A stretch of 64,000 nt of DNA from Rhizobium sp. 16-488-2b (GCF_017741815.1 NZ_JAGHMF010000034.1:372001-436000); one strand, 5' to 3'; positions 51,950 to 61,240 are shown, counted from the first letter of the stretch. Made by a program: numbers and translations. Notes: a model not told the origin generated them from the sequence alone.

Positions 51950-51952
51950 CAT

Positions 51953-52837
51953 ATGATCAAATTGATATCAGCGATTGGCGCATCGGCCATGATAGTGCTC
52001 CTCGCACATTCCGCTTGCGCCGAGGAGGCGCCTTCGCAGCCGGCTGCGCTGCACAAGGAAGGAACGACCCCACACTACCCTCTGAGACATCCAAAGGAAC
52101 AGGATTGGTCGTTTGCGGGCTTTACCGGCCATTACGACAAGCAACAGCTTCAACGTGGACTCAAGGTCTACACAGAGGTCTGTTCTGCATGCCACTCGAT
52201 GAGAATGGTAGCCTATCGTTCGTTGGCCGATCTAGGTTACAGCGACGAGCAGGTGAAAGCATTCGCGGCGGACCACGAGGTGCAGGACGGCCCGGACGCC
52301 AATGGTGATATGTACACCCGCAAGGCTGTGCCTTCCGATTACTTCCCGTCGCCGTTCGCGAATGCCGAAGCGGCTGCAGCCTCCAACAATGGCGCTGCTC
52401 CGCCTGACTTCTCGCTGATCGCGAAGGCGAGGGGCATTACTCGGGGCTTCCCACAGTTTGTTTTCGACATGCTGCCAGGCGTTGGGGGGTATCAGGAAGG
52501 CGGCCCCGACTACATCTACTCGCTATTGACTGGTTACGACGAGACGCCCCCGGCTGGGCTCGAAATCGCGGAGGGAACGAACTACAACCCGTATTTCGGC
52601 CATTCCGCCGCGCTCGCCATGCCCAAACCGATCTCCGACGACCAAGTCACCTATGAAGACGGATCGCCCCAGACCGTCGATCAGTATGCTCGAGACGTGT
52701 CGGCCTTCCTGATGTGGGCTGCCGAGCCCCATCTCGAGGAGCGCAAGCGGACCGGGTTCATGGTGATGGTGTTCCTGATAATCTTCTCCGGCCTGGTGTA
52801 TCTGACAAAGCGTTCGGTCTACTCGGGTAAGAATTGA
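51953..52837 (+). CDS. petC: Cytochrome c1
   Basis: 294 residues: signal peptide (MIVLLAHSACAEEA region), haem site CSACH, the RSLADLGYSD segment, Met ligand region near PKPIS, and a C-terminal anchor helix (MVMVFLIIFSGLVYLTK). Electron acceptor from the Rieske centre. Starts 3 bases after petB. Confidence 0.95.
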   Translation: MIKLISAIGASAMIVLLAHSACAEEAPSQPAALHKEGTTPHYPLRHPKEQDWSFAGFTGHYDKQQLQRGLKVYTEVCSACHSMRMVAYRSLADLGYSDEQVKAFAADHEVQDGPDANGDMYTRKAVPSDYFPSPFANAEAAAASNNGAAPPDFSLIAKARGITRGFPQFVFDMLPGVGGYQEGGPDYIYSLLTGYDETPPAGLEIAEGTNYNPYFGHSAALAMPKPISDDQVTYEDGSPQTVDQYARDVSAFLMWAAEPHLEERKRTGFMVMVFLIIFSGLVYLTKRSVYSGKN

Positions 52838-52891
52838 AACGGCTCGGACGATCCGCAAGCTATCCGAGACGGGCACAGAAACATCTCGTCT

Positions 52892-52905
52892 TTGCGCCGG
52901 CGCAA
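52892..52905. promoter_or_regulatory. Crp/Fnr-type box upstream of the small exported gene
   Basis: TTGC-GCCGGC-GCAA, a perfect dyad with a palindromic spacer, 60 bases before the gene at 52966. Confidence 0.65.
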
Positions 52906-52965
52906 ATAGTCGCCGGCGTCTCCCTCGAGGATAAGAGAACCCATCCTCAAAAGGAGAGAGAACCG

Positions 52966-53268
52966 ATGACCAAGATCACAGACGTAGCCCTTTGCTTCGT
53001 TTCAATCGCAACGCTGGCTGATCCAGCTCGTGCCGCCGCCTGCTATCGATATGAGATTCAGCCCGCTACCCTTAGCTGCGCTGAGAACCGCGGGAATTCG
53101 GCGGACTTCGGCACCCAGTGCACGGTTCAGCCGGCCAAGGTCGCCAGAGTGCCGATCGCCTGCCCAAAGGTCGCGGAGCCAGCCTCAAGCCGGGGAATAT
53201 CCGGAAGCGGGGCTAGTTATGGCGACAACTGCGCGTGCGATCACAAATCTGATGGGGGCTGGCACTGA
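52966..53268 (+). CDS. Small exported Cys-rich hypothetical protein
   Basis: 100 residues: signal peptide (VALCFVSIATLADPARAAAC), then cysteines in pairs (ACYRYEI, LSCAENRG, TQCTVQ, IACPKV, NCACDH), probably disulfides or metal sites, and a C-terminal CACDHKSDGGWH. ATG at 52966 follows AAGGAGAG. Own box at 52892, so likely a separate low-oxygen transcript. Family unknown. Confidence 0.65.
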   Translation: MTKITDVALCFVSIATLADPARAAACYRYEIQPATLSCAENRGNSADFGTQCTVQPAKVARVPIACPKVAEPASSRGISGSGASYGDNCACDHKSDGGWH

Positions 53269-53531
53269 CGCGACGGCGGAGGCTCGCCTGGACAATGACG
53301 TTTAGTGGACAACGTTCGATCGGTGGCGAGGTCCACGAGGACAAGGTCGATAACGTCGTCTATCTCAAAGGACTGCTCCCCCTTGCCAACGAGCGCAACA
53401 AGGGTATCGCCTACGAGCTGAACCTCGCGCGTTACGAAATTCCGTTCGTAGCCGTTGTCGAGAACGGCGAAGCAAACGGTTGTTCATCTGGCTCGCATTG
53501 TATTGCATCGTGAAGGGTTGAGGCTTCAGCT
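53269..53531. other. Gap with an unassigned frame
   Basis: A plus-strand frame 53295-53513 (GGEVHEDKVDNVVYLKGLLP and ARYEIPFVAVVENG) looks partly coding but has no good start or known family. Possibly a gene fragment. Confidence 0.35.
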
Positions 53532-55172
53532 TCATTGGGAAAGTTTGGCATCCGAGGCCGAACCGTCAGTATCCACCGCGTCTTCCAAATCCGCTTCGAG
53601 ATGCGTGGTGGTAAAATCGTCGACAAGCACCTGGACGTCGACCTTCCACCCGGTGGGGCTTCGATAGGGGACATTCTCAGCCTTCCATTCGCCATCCCCG
53701 GAATCGACCAGTTCGTATCTTATCGCTTCGATGCCTGCAGCGGGGTTCCAAAGACGTAACGTAACTGCCTTAGGACGCATCGGGGCAAAGTCGGATGCCA
53801 ATATCATGACACGCACACTCGCGGCACCATCAGATTTCGGTTCTAGTTCGAACTGAGCCATAGCTTTTTCTGTATGAATATGGATCGATAGCGGTTGGCG
53901 GAGAGCGTACTGGAGCTGGTCGGGGCCGGCGAAGCGCCACAGAGCCGCGACGCCTACAATGGCGACAGCAAGCACGATCTCGGCTGTTATGCTGATCCGA
54001 AGTCGCCCGCAAGCCGAGACGTCTCCCTCGATGGCCGCGCCGGTGAGCCAAAATCGATTGTAGGCCGCGAGCACGCACAGCAATGCAACCAGGCCCATTT
54101 TGACGAGGAGCACGCGGCCGTACATCGAATCCAGCGTCGAAGCAAGGCTAGGTAACTCAAGGAAGGCAAGGGTGAGACCCGCGAGTAGCATCGCGACGAA
54201 TGGAGCTGGTATTGCGGCGGAAAAGGCCCTCAAGGACATCTGCCGAGAAGGGCGGCGGCTTAGACGCCAGAGCGGCGGGAGACTGCCTATCCAAAAAAGG
54301 AGAATCCCCCCGTGGAAAAAGATGCAAGTCCTCGCCAACCATGTGGGGGTGACTACCGCGCTGTGTCCGGTGAAGGTAAACGCCGCCGAAGCGACCACGA
54401 TTGCGATCACCGCTGTCGGCAACGTAAACGAGCGGGTTCGGAAGGGGGGAAGCACGGCGAGAATGAGGGCAACTAGGAACAATCCCCCGGCTACCGCAAC
54501 ATTGTCTCGAATGACCATCAAGAGCGGGGTTGCGCCGGCGAGCGTGAGGCCTGTGCCAATCTCATCCAATCCTTGGAGATAGAGCCCGGCCCCGAGGAGA
54601 ACAAATCCCGCGAAGGCAACAGAAAGTGGTCTCTTGATGCCAGCGTCCGAAGGATTGAACAGCGCGCAGAACAACCTACCGCCTACGACGTGCGCTAAAA
54701 GGACGATCGTCGCGACGTGAACGAGCCAAATGGCGGTATCTAGGGCGACGGAAGGTGTTTCAGTCGCGCCCGCGAGAGCTTGGGAAACCGCTCCAACGTG
54801 GAAAACGACCGTTCCCCCGACTGGGTGCCCGTCCTCAGACACGACACGATAGCTGGCGATCACGGTGCCGCGGCCAACAGACGGAAGTCGGAGCGTTATG
54901 TCCGGCCCCCCGCCCGAAGACACAAGATCGACGCTTTCGTCGTTGGCGAGCCGGGCGCTCGCGCGAACGATTTTGACGCTTTCGTTGAAATGAAGTTGAA
55001 TCTCCGCCGGCGGGTCGTTCACAACCTGATTGTTAGCGGGAGATGACCAGACGAGCACCGCGTGAGCGTGTGCGGGGGCCGGAACAAATGCTGAGAGCAG
55101 CAGAACCAACAGAACTGCTGCTTGCATGGGGAGGGCCGCCCACGCACGTGCGATAGGCCACATGAGCGGCAT
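53532..55172 (-). CDS. CopC-CopD fusion, copper resistance/uptake membrane protein
   Basis: 546 residues: signal peptide, a CopC domain at about 35-130 starting HAVLVWSSPANN with metal-binding His and a late SEDGHPVGG, then eight to nine membrane helices of CopD type, then a C-terminal extracytoplasmic domain (residues about 440-546) with ASDFAPMRPKAVTLRLW like YtkA/PiaC. Moves copper across the inner membrane. Third gene behind pseudoazurin and YcnI; likely supplies copper to NirK and pseudoazurin. Confidence 0.9.
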   Translation of the reverse strand: MPLMWPIARAWAALPMQAAVLLVLLLSAFVPAPAHAHAVLVWSSPANNQVVNDPPAEIQLHFNESVKIVRASARLANDESVDLVSSGGGPDITLRLPSVGRGTVIASYRVVSEDGHPVGGTVVFHVGAVSQALAGATETPSVALDTAIWLVHVATIVLLAHVVGGRLFCALFNPSDAGIKRPLSVAFAGFVLLGAGLYLQGLDEIGTGLTLAGATPLLMVIRDNVAVAGGLFLVALILAVLPPFRTRSFTLPTAVIAIVVASAAFTFTGHSAVVTPTWLARTCIFFHGGILLFWIGSLPPLWRLSRRPSRQMSLRAFSAAIPAPFVAMLLAGLTLAFLELPSLASTLDSMYGRVLLVKMGLVALLCVLAAYNRFWLTGAAIEGDVSACGRLRISITAEIVLAVAIVGVAALWRFAGPDQLQYALRQPLSIHIHTEKAMAQFELEPKSDGAASVRVMILASDFAPMRPKAVTLRLWNPAAGIEAIRYELVDSGDGEWKAENVPYRSPTGWKVDVQVLVDDFTTTHLEADLEDAVDTDGSASDAKLSQ

Positions 55173-55180
55173 TCCCTGTT

Positions 55181-55708
55181 TTAGGAGCGAGGCTGCTCGA
55201 CGACGTCGAAGAACGGCGCGGGAGTTTCGTAGTCGTCAGAGGTTTTCCCCGCAGCAGGGATCTCAATCCAGCGTTCGGCGGCACCATCGGTGCATTCCTG
55301 AACGATGGGGACGTATACGCGGGTACCGACGGGAAGTTCATTGGCCACCGTACCTCGGAATACGAATTCATCATATTCATCGTCAGGCAGGCTGTTGCCC
55401 GAGAAAACGATCTCAGTCGTGCCGTCCTTAACAGCCTCGCCCCAGAGCTCGTAGGTCTTGGCATAGGATCCCTTGATCTTTTCGATCGTCCAGCCCGGCT
55501 TAGGCATCGGCTTAGCGGAGAGGAGGCCCTCTGGAACCTTGATCCGAACCTTAATTGTCGGCTTGCCTTCGCAGCCGTGTCCAATGCGCACGACGGCCTT
55601 ATAGGCCTTGCCCGGATTGGCCTGAGTCTGCTCGAGGGTGGCATGTGCGTAGGCGGTCCCGACGGTGAAAAGGGCGGCGACTGCTGCGATCGAGGCATGT
55701 TTGAACAT
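55181..55708 (-). CDS. ycnI: YcnI-family (DUF1775) copper-binding protein
   Basis: 175 residues: signal peptide ending in TAYAHATLEQTQ, with the mature protein beginning at His, the copper-binding His of YcnI. Then VRIGHGCEGKPTIKVRIKVP and WVxx-type segments. Periplasmic copper chaperone. ATG at 55708; 8 bases from copCD and 54 bases after pseudoazurin, so one operon. Confidence 0.9.
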   Translation of the reverse strand: MFKHASIAAVAALFTVGTAYAHATLEQTQANPGKAYKAVVRIGHGCEGKPTIKVRIKVPEGLLSAKPMPKPGWTIEKIKGSYAKTYELWGEAVKDGTTEIVFSGNSLPDDEYDEFVFRGTVANELPVGTRVYVPIVQECTDGAAERWIEIPAAGKTSDDYETPAPFFDVVEQPRS

Positions 55709-55762
55709 GAATGTCTCCTTGGCGGGGCGGCCCCTTGGGGAGGCCGCCATCGGCCTTAAGAA

Positions 55763-56206
55763 TTACTGGGTGACCTGTGCGAGATCGGCGTCGAGACGCT
55801 TGCGAACCGGGTTCGGCACCTTCGCTGTCTTGATGGCGTCGAGATTGGCCGGAGCGTCGCCCACCTGGATCAGCGCGACCATGCCCATTCCCGCATGCGG
55901 CGTGCACTTGACGACGTAGGCGCCGGGGACGTCGAACTTGGCCTGGTACTGTTCGCTCGGCTTGGACTTGAAATCAGCCGCGCCTTCTGGGATCAGACCC
56001 TTGTAGGTCTCTACGTTATGGCTCTTGTCGGTCGGGATGAAGGTGACGGTGTCGCCAGGGGCAACCTTGACGAAGCCTGGTTCAAAAACCATCACGCCAT
56101 CTGCGCCCTTGTTGAGCATGTGAACTTCATGGTCGGCCGCCATCAGCGGGGCAGCCGATGCGATCAGCACCGCCGTTGCAGTGATCAGACCGATATTGAA
56201 ACGCAT
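55763..56206 (-). CDS. azu: Pseudoazurin
   Basis: 147 residues: signal peptide (LITATAVLIASAAPLMA) and blue-copper domain with His in KSHNVETYKG, then CTPHAGMGMVAL giving Cys, His and Met ligands. Periplasmic electron donor to NirK (and possibly NorC). ATG at 56206; longer frame rejected. Perfect box 73 bases upstream. Confidence 0.95.
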   Translation of the reverse strand: MRFNIGLITATAVLIASAAPLMAADHEVHMLNKGADGVMVFEPGFVKVAPGDTVTFIPTDKSHNVETYKGLIPEGAADFKSKPSEQYQAKFDVPGAYVVKCTPHAGMGMVALIQVGDAPANLDAIKTAKVPNPVRKRLDADLAQVTQ

Positions 56207-56278
56207 TTGTATTCTCCTGTGGTAAGGGGCCAACCTTGGCCTCGGGAAGAGTTCTATGCGATGCGCGGCTCCCGCTCT

Positions 56279-56292
56279 TTGACCAGCGTCAA
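56279..56292. promoter_or_regulatory. Crp/Fnr-type box upstream of pseudoazurin
   Basis: TTGA-CCAGCG-TCAA, a perfect dyad, 73 bases before the pseudoazurin start. Confidence 0.7.
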
Positions 56293-56808
56293 ATTTGGCG
56301 CGAAAGAGTTGAGAAAATACGCCAGCGGGAATCGGAGGGGTTGCGGGCTCTGTCGTGCATGCTCTCGATGACCGGCGTGGCCCATGCCATCGGCACCTTC
56401 TGCCATGACGACAGTTCCGTCGAATGTTATTTCGGTAGGCAAGTCGTGACGCGGCGTTAAACACTCCCTCCGCAGAACCCCCGTAGCTGATATCTGCTCG
56501 CATTCGACGTCCACGACGAGCGCCACTTCCTTCGCTCGATAGGGTCGCGTGACGGCGAGTGTCTGAACGGGACAGAGCGGCGCGAAAGCATTTCCGCGGG
56601 AGAGCTTTTCAATTTAAGGCCCGGCAAAGAAGAGACTATGCAAAGGGCTAAATGATGTTGTTTTGGCATCTCCACATGTTGGGTCAATCGGCGCACAAGT
56701 CAAATCCCGTGTAACCGGCTTGGCCATCACATATCTTCTATATATTCGCAAATTTCGAACGGCTCTTAACTATCTGATGTTGTTGTTTTTTTCTGCGCCC
56801 GACAGCCA

Positions 56809-56839
56809 ACTTCACTAGGATCCCACAGAACTTCACTAG
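56809..56839 (+). repeat. Two ACTTCACTAG repeats, 21 bases apart
   Basis: AACTTCACTAG at 56808-56818 and 56829-56839; start-to-start distance 21 bases, two helical turns. A related CTTCACTAG is at 57194-57202. Confidence 0.6.
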
Positions 56840-56954
56840 TTTTCGCTCAAAATCCGTTCATATCGATACCAGTCTCTGCGGATTGCCCGCGCAAGCGCTC
56901 TGTTTCGGATGTTCGGATACATATCATCTTTTATGGTTTGGTCGGTTTTTGCGC

Positions 56955-57005
56955 TACTTCACTTAGACCAAGCACTATTGGCTAGGCGAGTCGATAAGTG
57001 AAGTA
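56955..57005 (+). repeat. 11-bp inverted repeat TACTTCACTTA
   Basis: TACTTCACTTA at 56955-56965 and its reverse complement at 56995-57005, with 29 bases between. Shares ACTTCACT with the direct repeats upstream, so the same protein may bind all of them. Confidence 0.6.
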
Positions 57006-57439
57006 CCGTCTCAGAACGGCTAATAGCGGATCAAATCCCGATAGACGAATAAATGAGCGAATGATTGTTCGGCCAAACTGAATGAACAGGGCCAATTCAT
57101 AGTTCGAGGGTCCAGAGCCGTCATCGCATAATCTTGGCAGTTATTCGGGTTTTCGGATTAACAGTTACCGACAAATACGTGCTTTCGGCAGCCCTTCACT
57201 AGCCTGATAACCTACAACAAAGGGCGCCAAGATAATGAAGTAGCGGCGGAACCCCCGCAGGGACGGCAAAGGCGCTATCCCCCGGCCTCGGTACCTGCGA
57301 TGAAATCGGGCCAGTCCAACCGCTGGCGCGACGAGAGCTGCGATAGCTTCTCATCGGGTTGGCGATAGGCGCGGCGTCTTGCATCATTTCACTGCGCTGT
57401 CCATCGTTGGCTTAGTCGATCTGACAATCAAATTCCGGC

Positions 57440-59449
57440 CTAAACCGCCGTCATTTCGATCTTCTCTGTAGCGAACGCCAAGTGGGCGAGAGAAGGCGCG
57501 TTGATCTTCACTCTTTCCGGTGCATTCGACTCATAAGCCAAGCGGGGTGTCCTCAATGCTACCTCCCAATTGAAGTCGACTCCGAGTAGAGCGGAATAGA
57601 TTGCCATTCCCATGGCCTGTGCTACCCGCGGCACGACCGCGTTCGCAATTTGCTGAGACTGCGATGCCTTGTCGCCGACAACCACGTGGTCGTCCGGCAA
57701 GCCGGTCAGCCGCATTTTCATAGGCATCGTAAGACCGGGAATAAATCCTTCGCCGCCTGCGGAAGCCATTTCATCTGTGGGTGGCGTCTCCCAAGTCTCC
57801 CCGACTAAGACTTCTCGTAGGCCCCAGCGGGCGATCTCTTTCTGTCTACCAATTCGTTTTTCGCCGAGAAGTGTGGAACCGAGCGCCCCTAACTCTTCCT
57901 TTTTGTTTCGGACAATTATTTGCGTCTTTCGCCGATTTGCCCAATCAGCCGCGCCAGACCATCCGCCGGCGCCCATCAAGTCTTCGAGAGCATGCCCGAG
58001 GGTCGCTCGCCACTCGCTGAAGGCGGGTGGCGGCCGAAAACGTGTCATGGCGTCGGGATGCATTCCGACGATGAACACCCTGGGACGCTCTTGGGCAATC
58101 CCATAGTCTTTCGCATTTACTGAGACTGATCGCACGGCGTAGCCAGCGTCTGCAAAGCGTGCGAAAATTTCGGCCCGGTGGTCGGCATGCTTGGCGTCGT
58201 TGAACCCTTCCACGTTCTCGAACATGAATGCCTTTGGCCTTACGATATCAATTACTTTGGTCACCGCCGGGAAAAGATCTCGTTCGTCGTCCTTGCCCGC
58301 GCCTTTTCCGGCTCTTGAATATGGCGGGCAAGGCGGACCACCTGCTACGAGAGCGATACGGCCACGGTAGACAGAGTAATCTACATCTTTCATGTCTTTT
58401 TCGATGACGTTCCACTGGGGTCTATTCGCCCGAAGGCTCGCTGCTGCGTCGGCATCAAATTCGATCAATGCCTCGGGATCGAACCCGGCGGCCTCCAGTC
58501 CCAGCGACATACCCCCAAGGCCCGCGCAAAGCTCAAGGGACCGGAGCCGACGAGTTGGTGCAGTCAGATCAGTTGGCTGTGCAGGTGATGGTCGACGAAA
58601 GCCATGTGAGCCTCGCGGCCTGCTAGTCAACACGAGCAATGACCAGATAACTGTCAGATCGGTTGGATCGGGATCGTTTTCTTCAACCGCCCAACCACCC
58701 CGGTGAGCGAATCGTCCACTAAGAAGCCGCTCGAATCCTATTCTTGCACGACTAATCGAGAGATCTTCATCTGGATCGTGTTCTGCGCCAAACATAGAAG
58801 CAAAACGACTGAACAGGCTTTTAGCTTCTGCCTGTACGCGCGCAAACTCCCGATCGTACTCAGTACGGATACCCGGTTCTTCGACACTAGCCTCGGAGAA
58901 GCTGCGGATGAAGTAACGAAAACGTTTTTCGAACTCGCCAACGGATTCCAAGAACGCGTTTGTTTCCCTATCAAGTATGGCGGCCGATTCAGTCGCGCGG
59001 CGATTGAGTTCGGCTTTCAGTGTTGCTACGCGACGCTTTTCGAAAACCTCCGCCTTGGACAGTCTCTCAGCTTTGTTCCTGCGCCGGATCGCGCTGATAT
59101 CGGCTATATCCAGGTGCGCACCGCCGGCCATCGTTGTCAGTGCCTCTGCGCGTGTAGCTTCGTCGGTCATCGCGAGTTTCTGCATCACCGCAAAGGGAAC
59201 CCGCCCTCGCTTCAGAATGTTTTCGGCACCTTTGAGCGTTCTGGAGAATTTTACGTAGGTGGCTAGGTCGCTAGATGATAGCCCGCAGTGAACCTTAAGA
59301 AATGCTTTGGCTTCTCTCGTCGTCGTCGTTTCGAGGAGCCTCTCCACTTCGGCCGCCATCTTGAGAGCCTTGTCGGTCATCTGTTCCTGCAGCTTGACAA
59401 TTCGATCCTTGGCTGTGGAAAGAGCCTTGGCTTTCGTGTTCATTTCCAT
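57440..59449 (-). CDS. DNA cytosine-5 methyltransferase with helical N-terminal extension
   Basis: 669 residues. N-terminal about 300 residues: coiled helical region (LQEQMTDKALKMAAEVERLL, AKAFLKVHCGLSSSDLATYV, KAERLSKAEVFEKRR). Core: motif I ELCAGLGGMSLGLEAAGF, motif IV PPCPPYS with the catalytic Cys, motif VI MFENVEG, motif VIII QERPRVFIVG, motif X SQSQQIANAVVPRVAQAMG. Methylates C5 of cytosine; target unknown. Start ATG at 59449 fits the paralogue at 1-1204; an ATG at 59473 is possible. No restriction endonuclease or vsr gene is adjacent. Confidence 0.9.
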   Translation of the reverse strand: MEMNTKAKALSTAKDRIVKLQEQMTDKALKMAAEVERLLETTTTREAKAFLKVHCGLSSSDLATYVKFSRTLKGAENILKRGRVPFAVMQKLAMTDEATRAEALTTMAGGAHLDIADISAIRRRNKAERLSKAEVFEKRRVATLKAELNRRATESAAILDRETNAFLESVGEFEKRFRYFIRSFSEASVEEPGIRTEYDREFARVQAEAKSLFSRFASMFGAEHDPDEDLSISRARIGFERLLSGRFAHRGGWAVEENDPDPTDLTVIWSLLVLTSRPRGSHGFRRPSPAQPTDLTAPTRRLRSLELCAGLGGMSLGLEAAGFDPEALIEFDADAAASLRANRPQWNVIEKDMKDVDYSVYRGRIALVAGGPPCPPYSRAGKGAGKDDERDLFPAVTKVIDIVRPKAFMFENVEGFNDAKHADHRAEIFARFADAGYAVRSVSVNAKDYGIAQERPRVFIVGMHPDAMTRFRPPPAFSEWRATLGHALEDLMGAGGWSGAADWANRRKTQIIVRNKKEELGALGSTLLGEKRIGRQKEIARWGLREVLVGETWETPPTDEMASAGGEGFIPGLTMPMKMRLTGLPDDHVVVGDKASQSQQIANAVVPRVAQAMGMAIYSALLGVDFNWEVALRTPRLAYESNAPERVKINAPSLAHLAFATEKIEMTAV

Positions 59450-59924
59450 AACAAATGCTCCATTTCGAAGCATCAGTAAGGATCGCAGGTTTCTCTTCCG
59501 ACAATTAGTTCATTAAAAATGTGGCATTCTAGCAATGAGGCTGGGCCACGTAGCCGATCACATTCGCCGCTCCTGCATGCTACGCTGCAAATCGTAATCT
59601 AGGAGGTGCCGGTTCGGTTACTGACAATTTCTCCAAGCGACGTGATGAGACAGACATGGTCTTACCGGAGATTAGCCCACGCGAAAGGTCCACAGCAGGA
59701 ACGGCTAGATTGATTTCCAAGGGCTCAGCGAGTTCAAGCCGTTTCGGGTCCGAGCGGCCTTTCTCGATTTATCGACGCAAGCAAAAGAAGGCGACTATCT
59801 GGGTTTAGGGGGGGGTATCCTGCACCGTTTTTCCAACCTGCATGTATTAACGATGTATTAACATGCAATTTGACGTCGTCTTGAATTCTGCGATGTTCGT
59901 CTCGGGAAACTGAGGGGTTATACC

Positions 59925-60353
59925 GTGACATTTGGCATTTGGGCGCGACGCATAGGTGTCGCGGCGATCGCGTTCGCATTGGCGAGCTGCACGACAACAC
60001 AAGCAGAATTAAGGAAGAAGCCAGAGGCAGTGAGCAAGGCGGCGCTCTGTCGCACCCTCATGGAGACAAAGGATCAGGCATTTTACCAAAACCTGCTTAA
60101 AGAGCTTGCCCGCCGGCAGATTGACCCGCTCGACTGCTACAAGATGGTGCAACAGCAGAACCAAGCCGCTGCTGCGCTGGTCGCACTGGCTGTCGTCGGG
60201 ACTGCCGTTGCGGTATGTGCCAACAACAACTGTGGCGGAGGCTACGCACCTTATCGACCATATCCCGGAAATTGCTACTCTTACTATGACAGAGCCGCGG
60301 ACGGCACGCTGTGCGGAAACCGCAGTGCTATGTCTCGCCCAGGCGGATACTGA
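59925..60353 (+). CDS. Lipoprotein of unknown function
   Basis: 142 residues. GTG start at 59925 has GAGGGG seven bases before it. Signal with lipobox LASC (AIAFALASCTTTQ), helical segment (FYQNLLKELARRQIDPLDCY), one hydrophobic stretch (AAALVALAVVGTAVAV) and a Gly/Tyr-rich C-terminus with cysteines. Membrane-anchored. No family recognised. The upstream stretch 59450-59924 shows no gene. Confidence 0.65.
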   Translation: MTFGIWARRIGVAAIAFALASCTTTQAELRKKPEAVSKAALCRTLMETKDQAFYQNLLKELARRQIDPLDCYKMVQQQNQAAAALVALAVVGTAVAVCANNNCGGGYAPYRPYPGNCYSYYDRAADGTLCGNRSAMSRPGGY

Positions 60354-60364
60354 GGAGAAGAACA

Positions 60365-60625
60365 ATGCGCCCGTACGCGAGCACCATATTGGCAATTCTA
60401 GCTGCCGCAACCCCAGCCTCGGCACAAAGCTTTGGCGGTAACTACTGTACGGACGACTGCTCCGGTCACAAAGCGGGATACGAATGGGCCGAGCAGAACA
60501 GTGTCACCAGCGAGGGCGATTGCTCCGGCAACTCGAGTTCTTTCGAAGAGGGCTGCAGGACCTACCTCGAAGATCCATCACGTGGAGCCGACTTCGACGA
60601 TGATGGAAACGAAATCGACGAATAA
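60365..60625 (+). CDS. Small exported protein
   Basis: 86 residues: signal peptide (ILAILAAATPASAQS), then CTDDCSGHKAGYEWAEQN, DCSGNSSSFEEGCRTYLED and an acidic tail. Cys pattern CxxxC...C...C suggests disulfides. Starts 11 bases after the lipoprotein gene with AGGAG upstream, so co-transcribed. Similar small proteins exist in rhizobia; role unknown. Confidence 0.65.
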   Translation: MRPYASTILAILAAATPASAQSFGGNYCTDDCSGHKAGYEWAEQNSVTSEGDCSGNSSSFEEGCRTYLEDPSRGADFDDDGNEIDE

Positions 60626-60689
60626 AACGGCGACCACCCGAGTGCTCGACATCGATGAACGAACCGCTCGTCGCGTCATCAACACGATG

Positions 60690-61200
60690 ATGAAGTGAAC
60701 CAGTCGGCCTGGCAAGAACGCTTCGATCCGACGCGGCTCGTCTTTATCGACGAGATGTGGATCCACACCAACATGGCGGGGTTACGCGGCTGGGGGCCGA
60801 GGGGCAAGAGATTGCGCGGCTTCGTCCCGCAGGGCCGCTGGCGCACGCTGACCTTGTTCGGCATTTTCCGCTGAGACGAGCTCACTGCGCCCTGCGTCTT
60901 TGACGGTCCCATCGATGGCGAATGCTTCCTCGCTATGTCCGCCAGCAGTTGATCTCCACCCTCAAGTCCGGCGACATCGTCATCCTCGACAATCTCGGCT
61001 CTCACAAAGGCCAAGGCGATCCGCGATGCAATCACGACGGTTGGCGCCAGACTGTCGTTTCTGCCGAAATATTCCCCCGATCTGAATCCGATCGATCAGG
61101 CCTTCGCCAAGATCAAGCACTGGATGCGCCACGCCCAAAAGCGAAATGTGTTGGAAACCTAGCGATATCTGGGCCTACCCGCCGACACCATCTAGCCAGA
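60690..61200 (+). mobile_element. IS630-family transposase remnant
   Basis: Three pieces of an IS630 DDE transposase: WQERFDPTRLVFIDEMWIHT with RGWGPRGKRLRGFVPQGRWR, then an in-frame TGA near 60873, then SGDIVILDNLGSHKGQ and finally a shifted PKYSPDLNPIDQAFAKIKHW. N-terminal helix-turn-helix region missing. Defective. Confidence 0.85.
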
Positions 61201-61240
61201 TGAAGCGCCAACTGCTCTCAAACGCATGGGTGCGCTTCCG

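Larger units (their letters stand above)
56293..57439. other. Long gene-free stretch with repeated CTTCACT motifs
   Basis: Between the pseudoazurin promoter and the methyltransferase gene no gene is supported; frames such as 57199-57387 and 56254-56526 lack family patterns. The stretch is richer in A/T than its neighbours by eye and contains repeated ACTTCACT(T)AG motifs listed separately. Possible replication, partition or operator DNA. Confidence 0.5.

Noticed and set aside
50693..51952. 419-codon open frame on the minus strand opposite petB
   Set aside because: Product is very rich in Arg/Glu/Asp, has no family pattern, and exists only because petB avoids TTA, CTA and TCA codons.
56254..56526. 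90-codon minus-strand frame upstream of pseudoazurin
   Set aside because: It covers the pseudoazurin promoter box, lacks a good start and has no recognised family.
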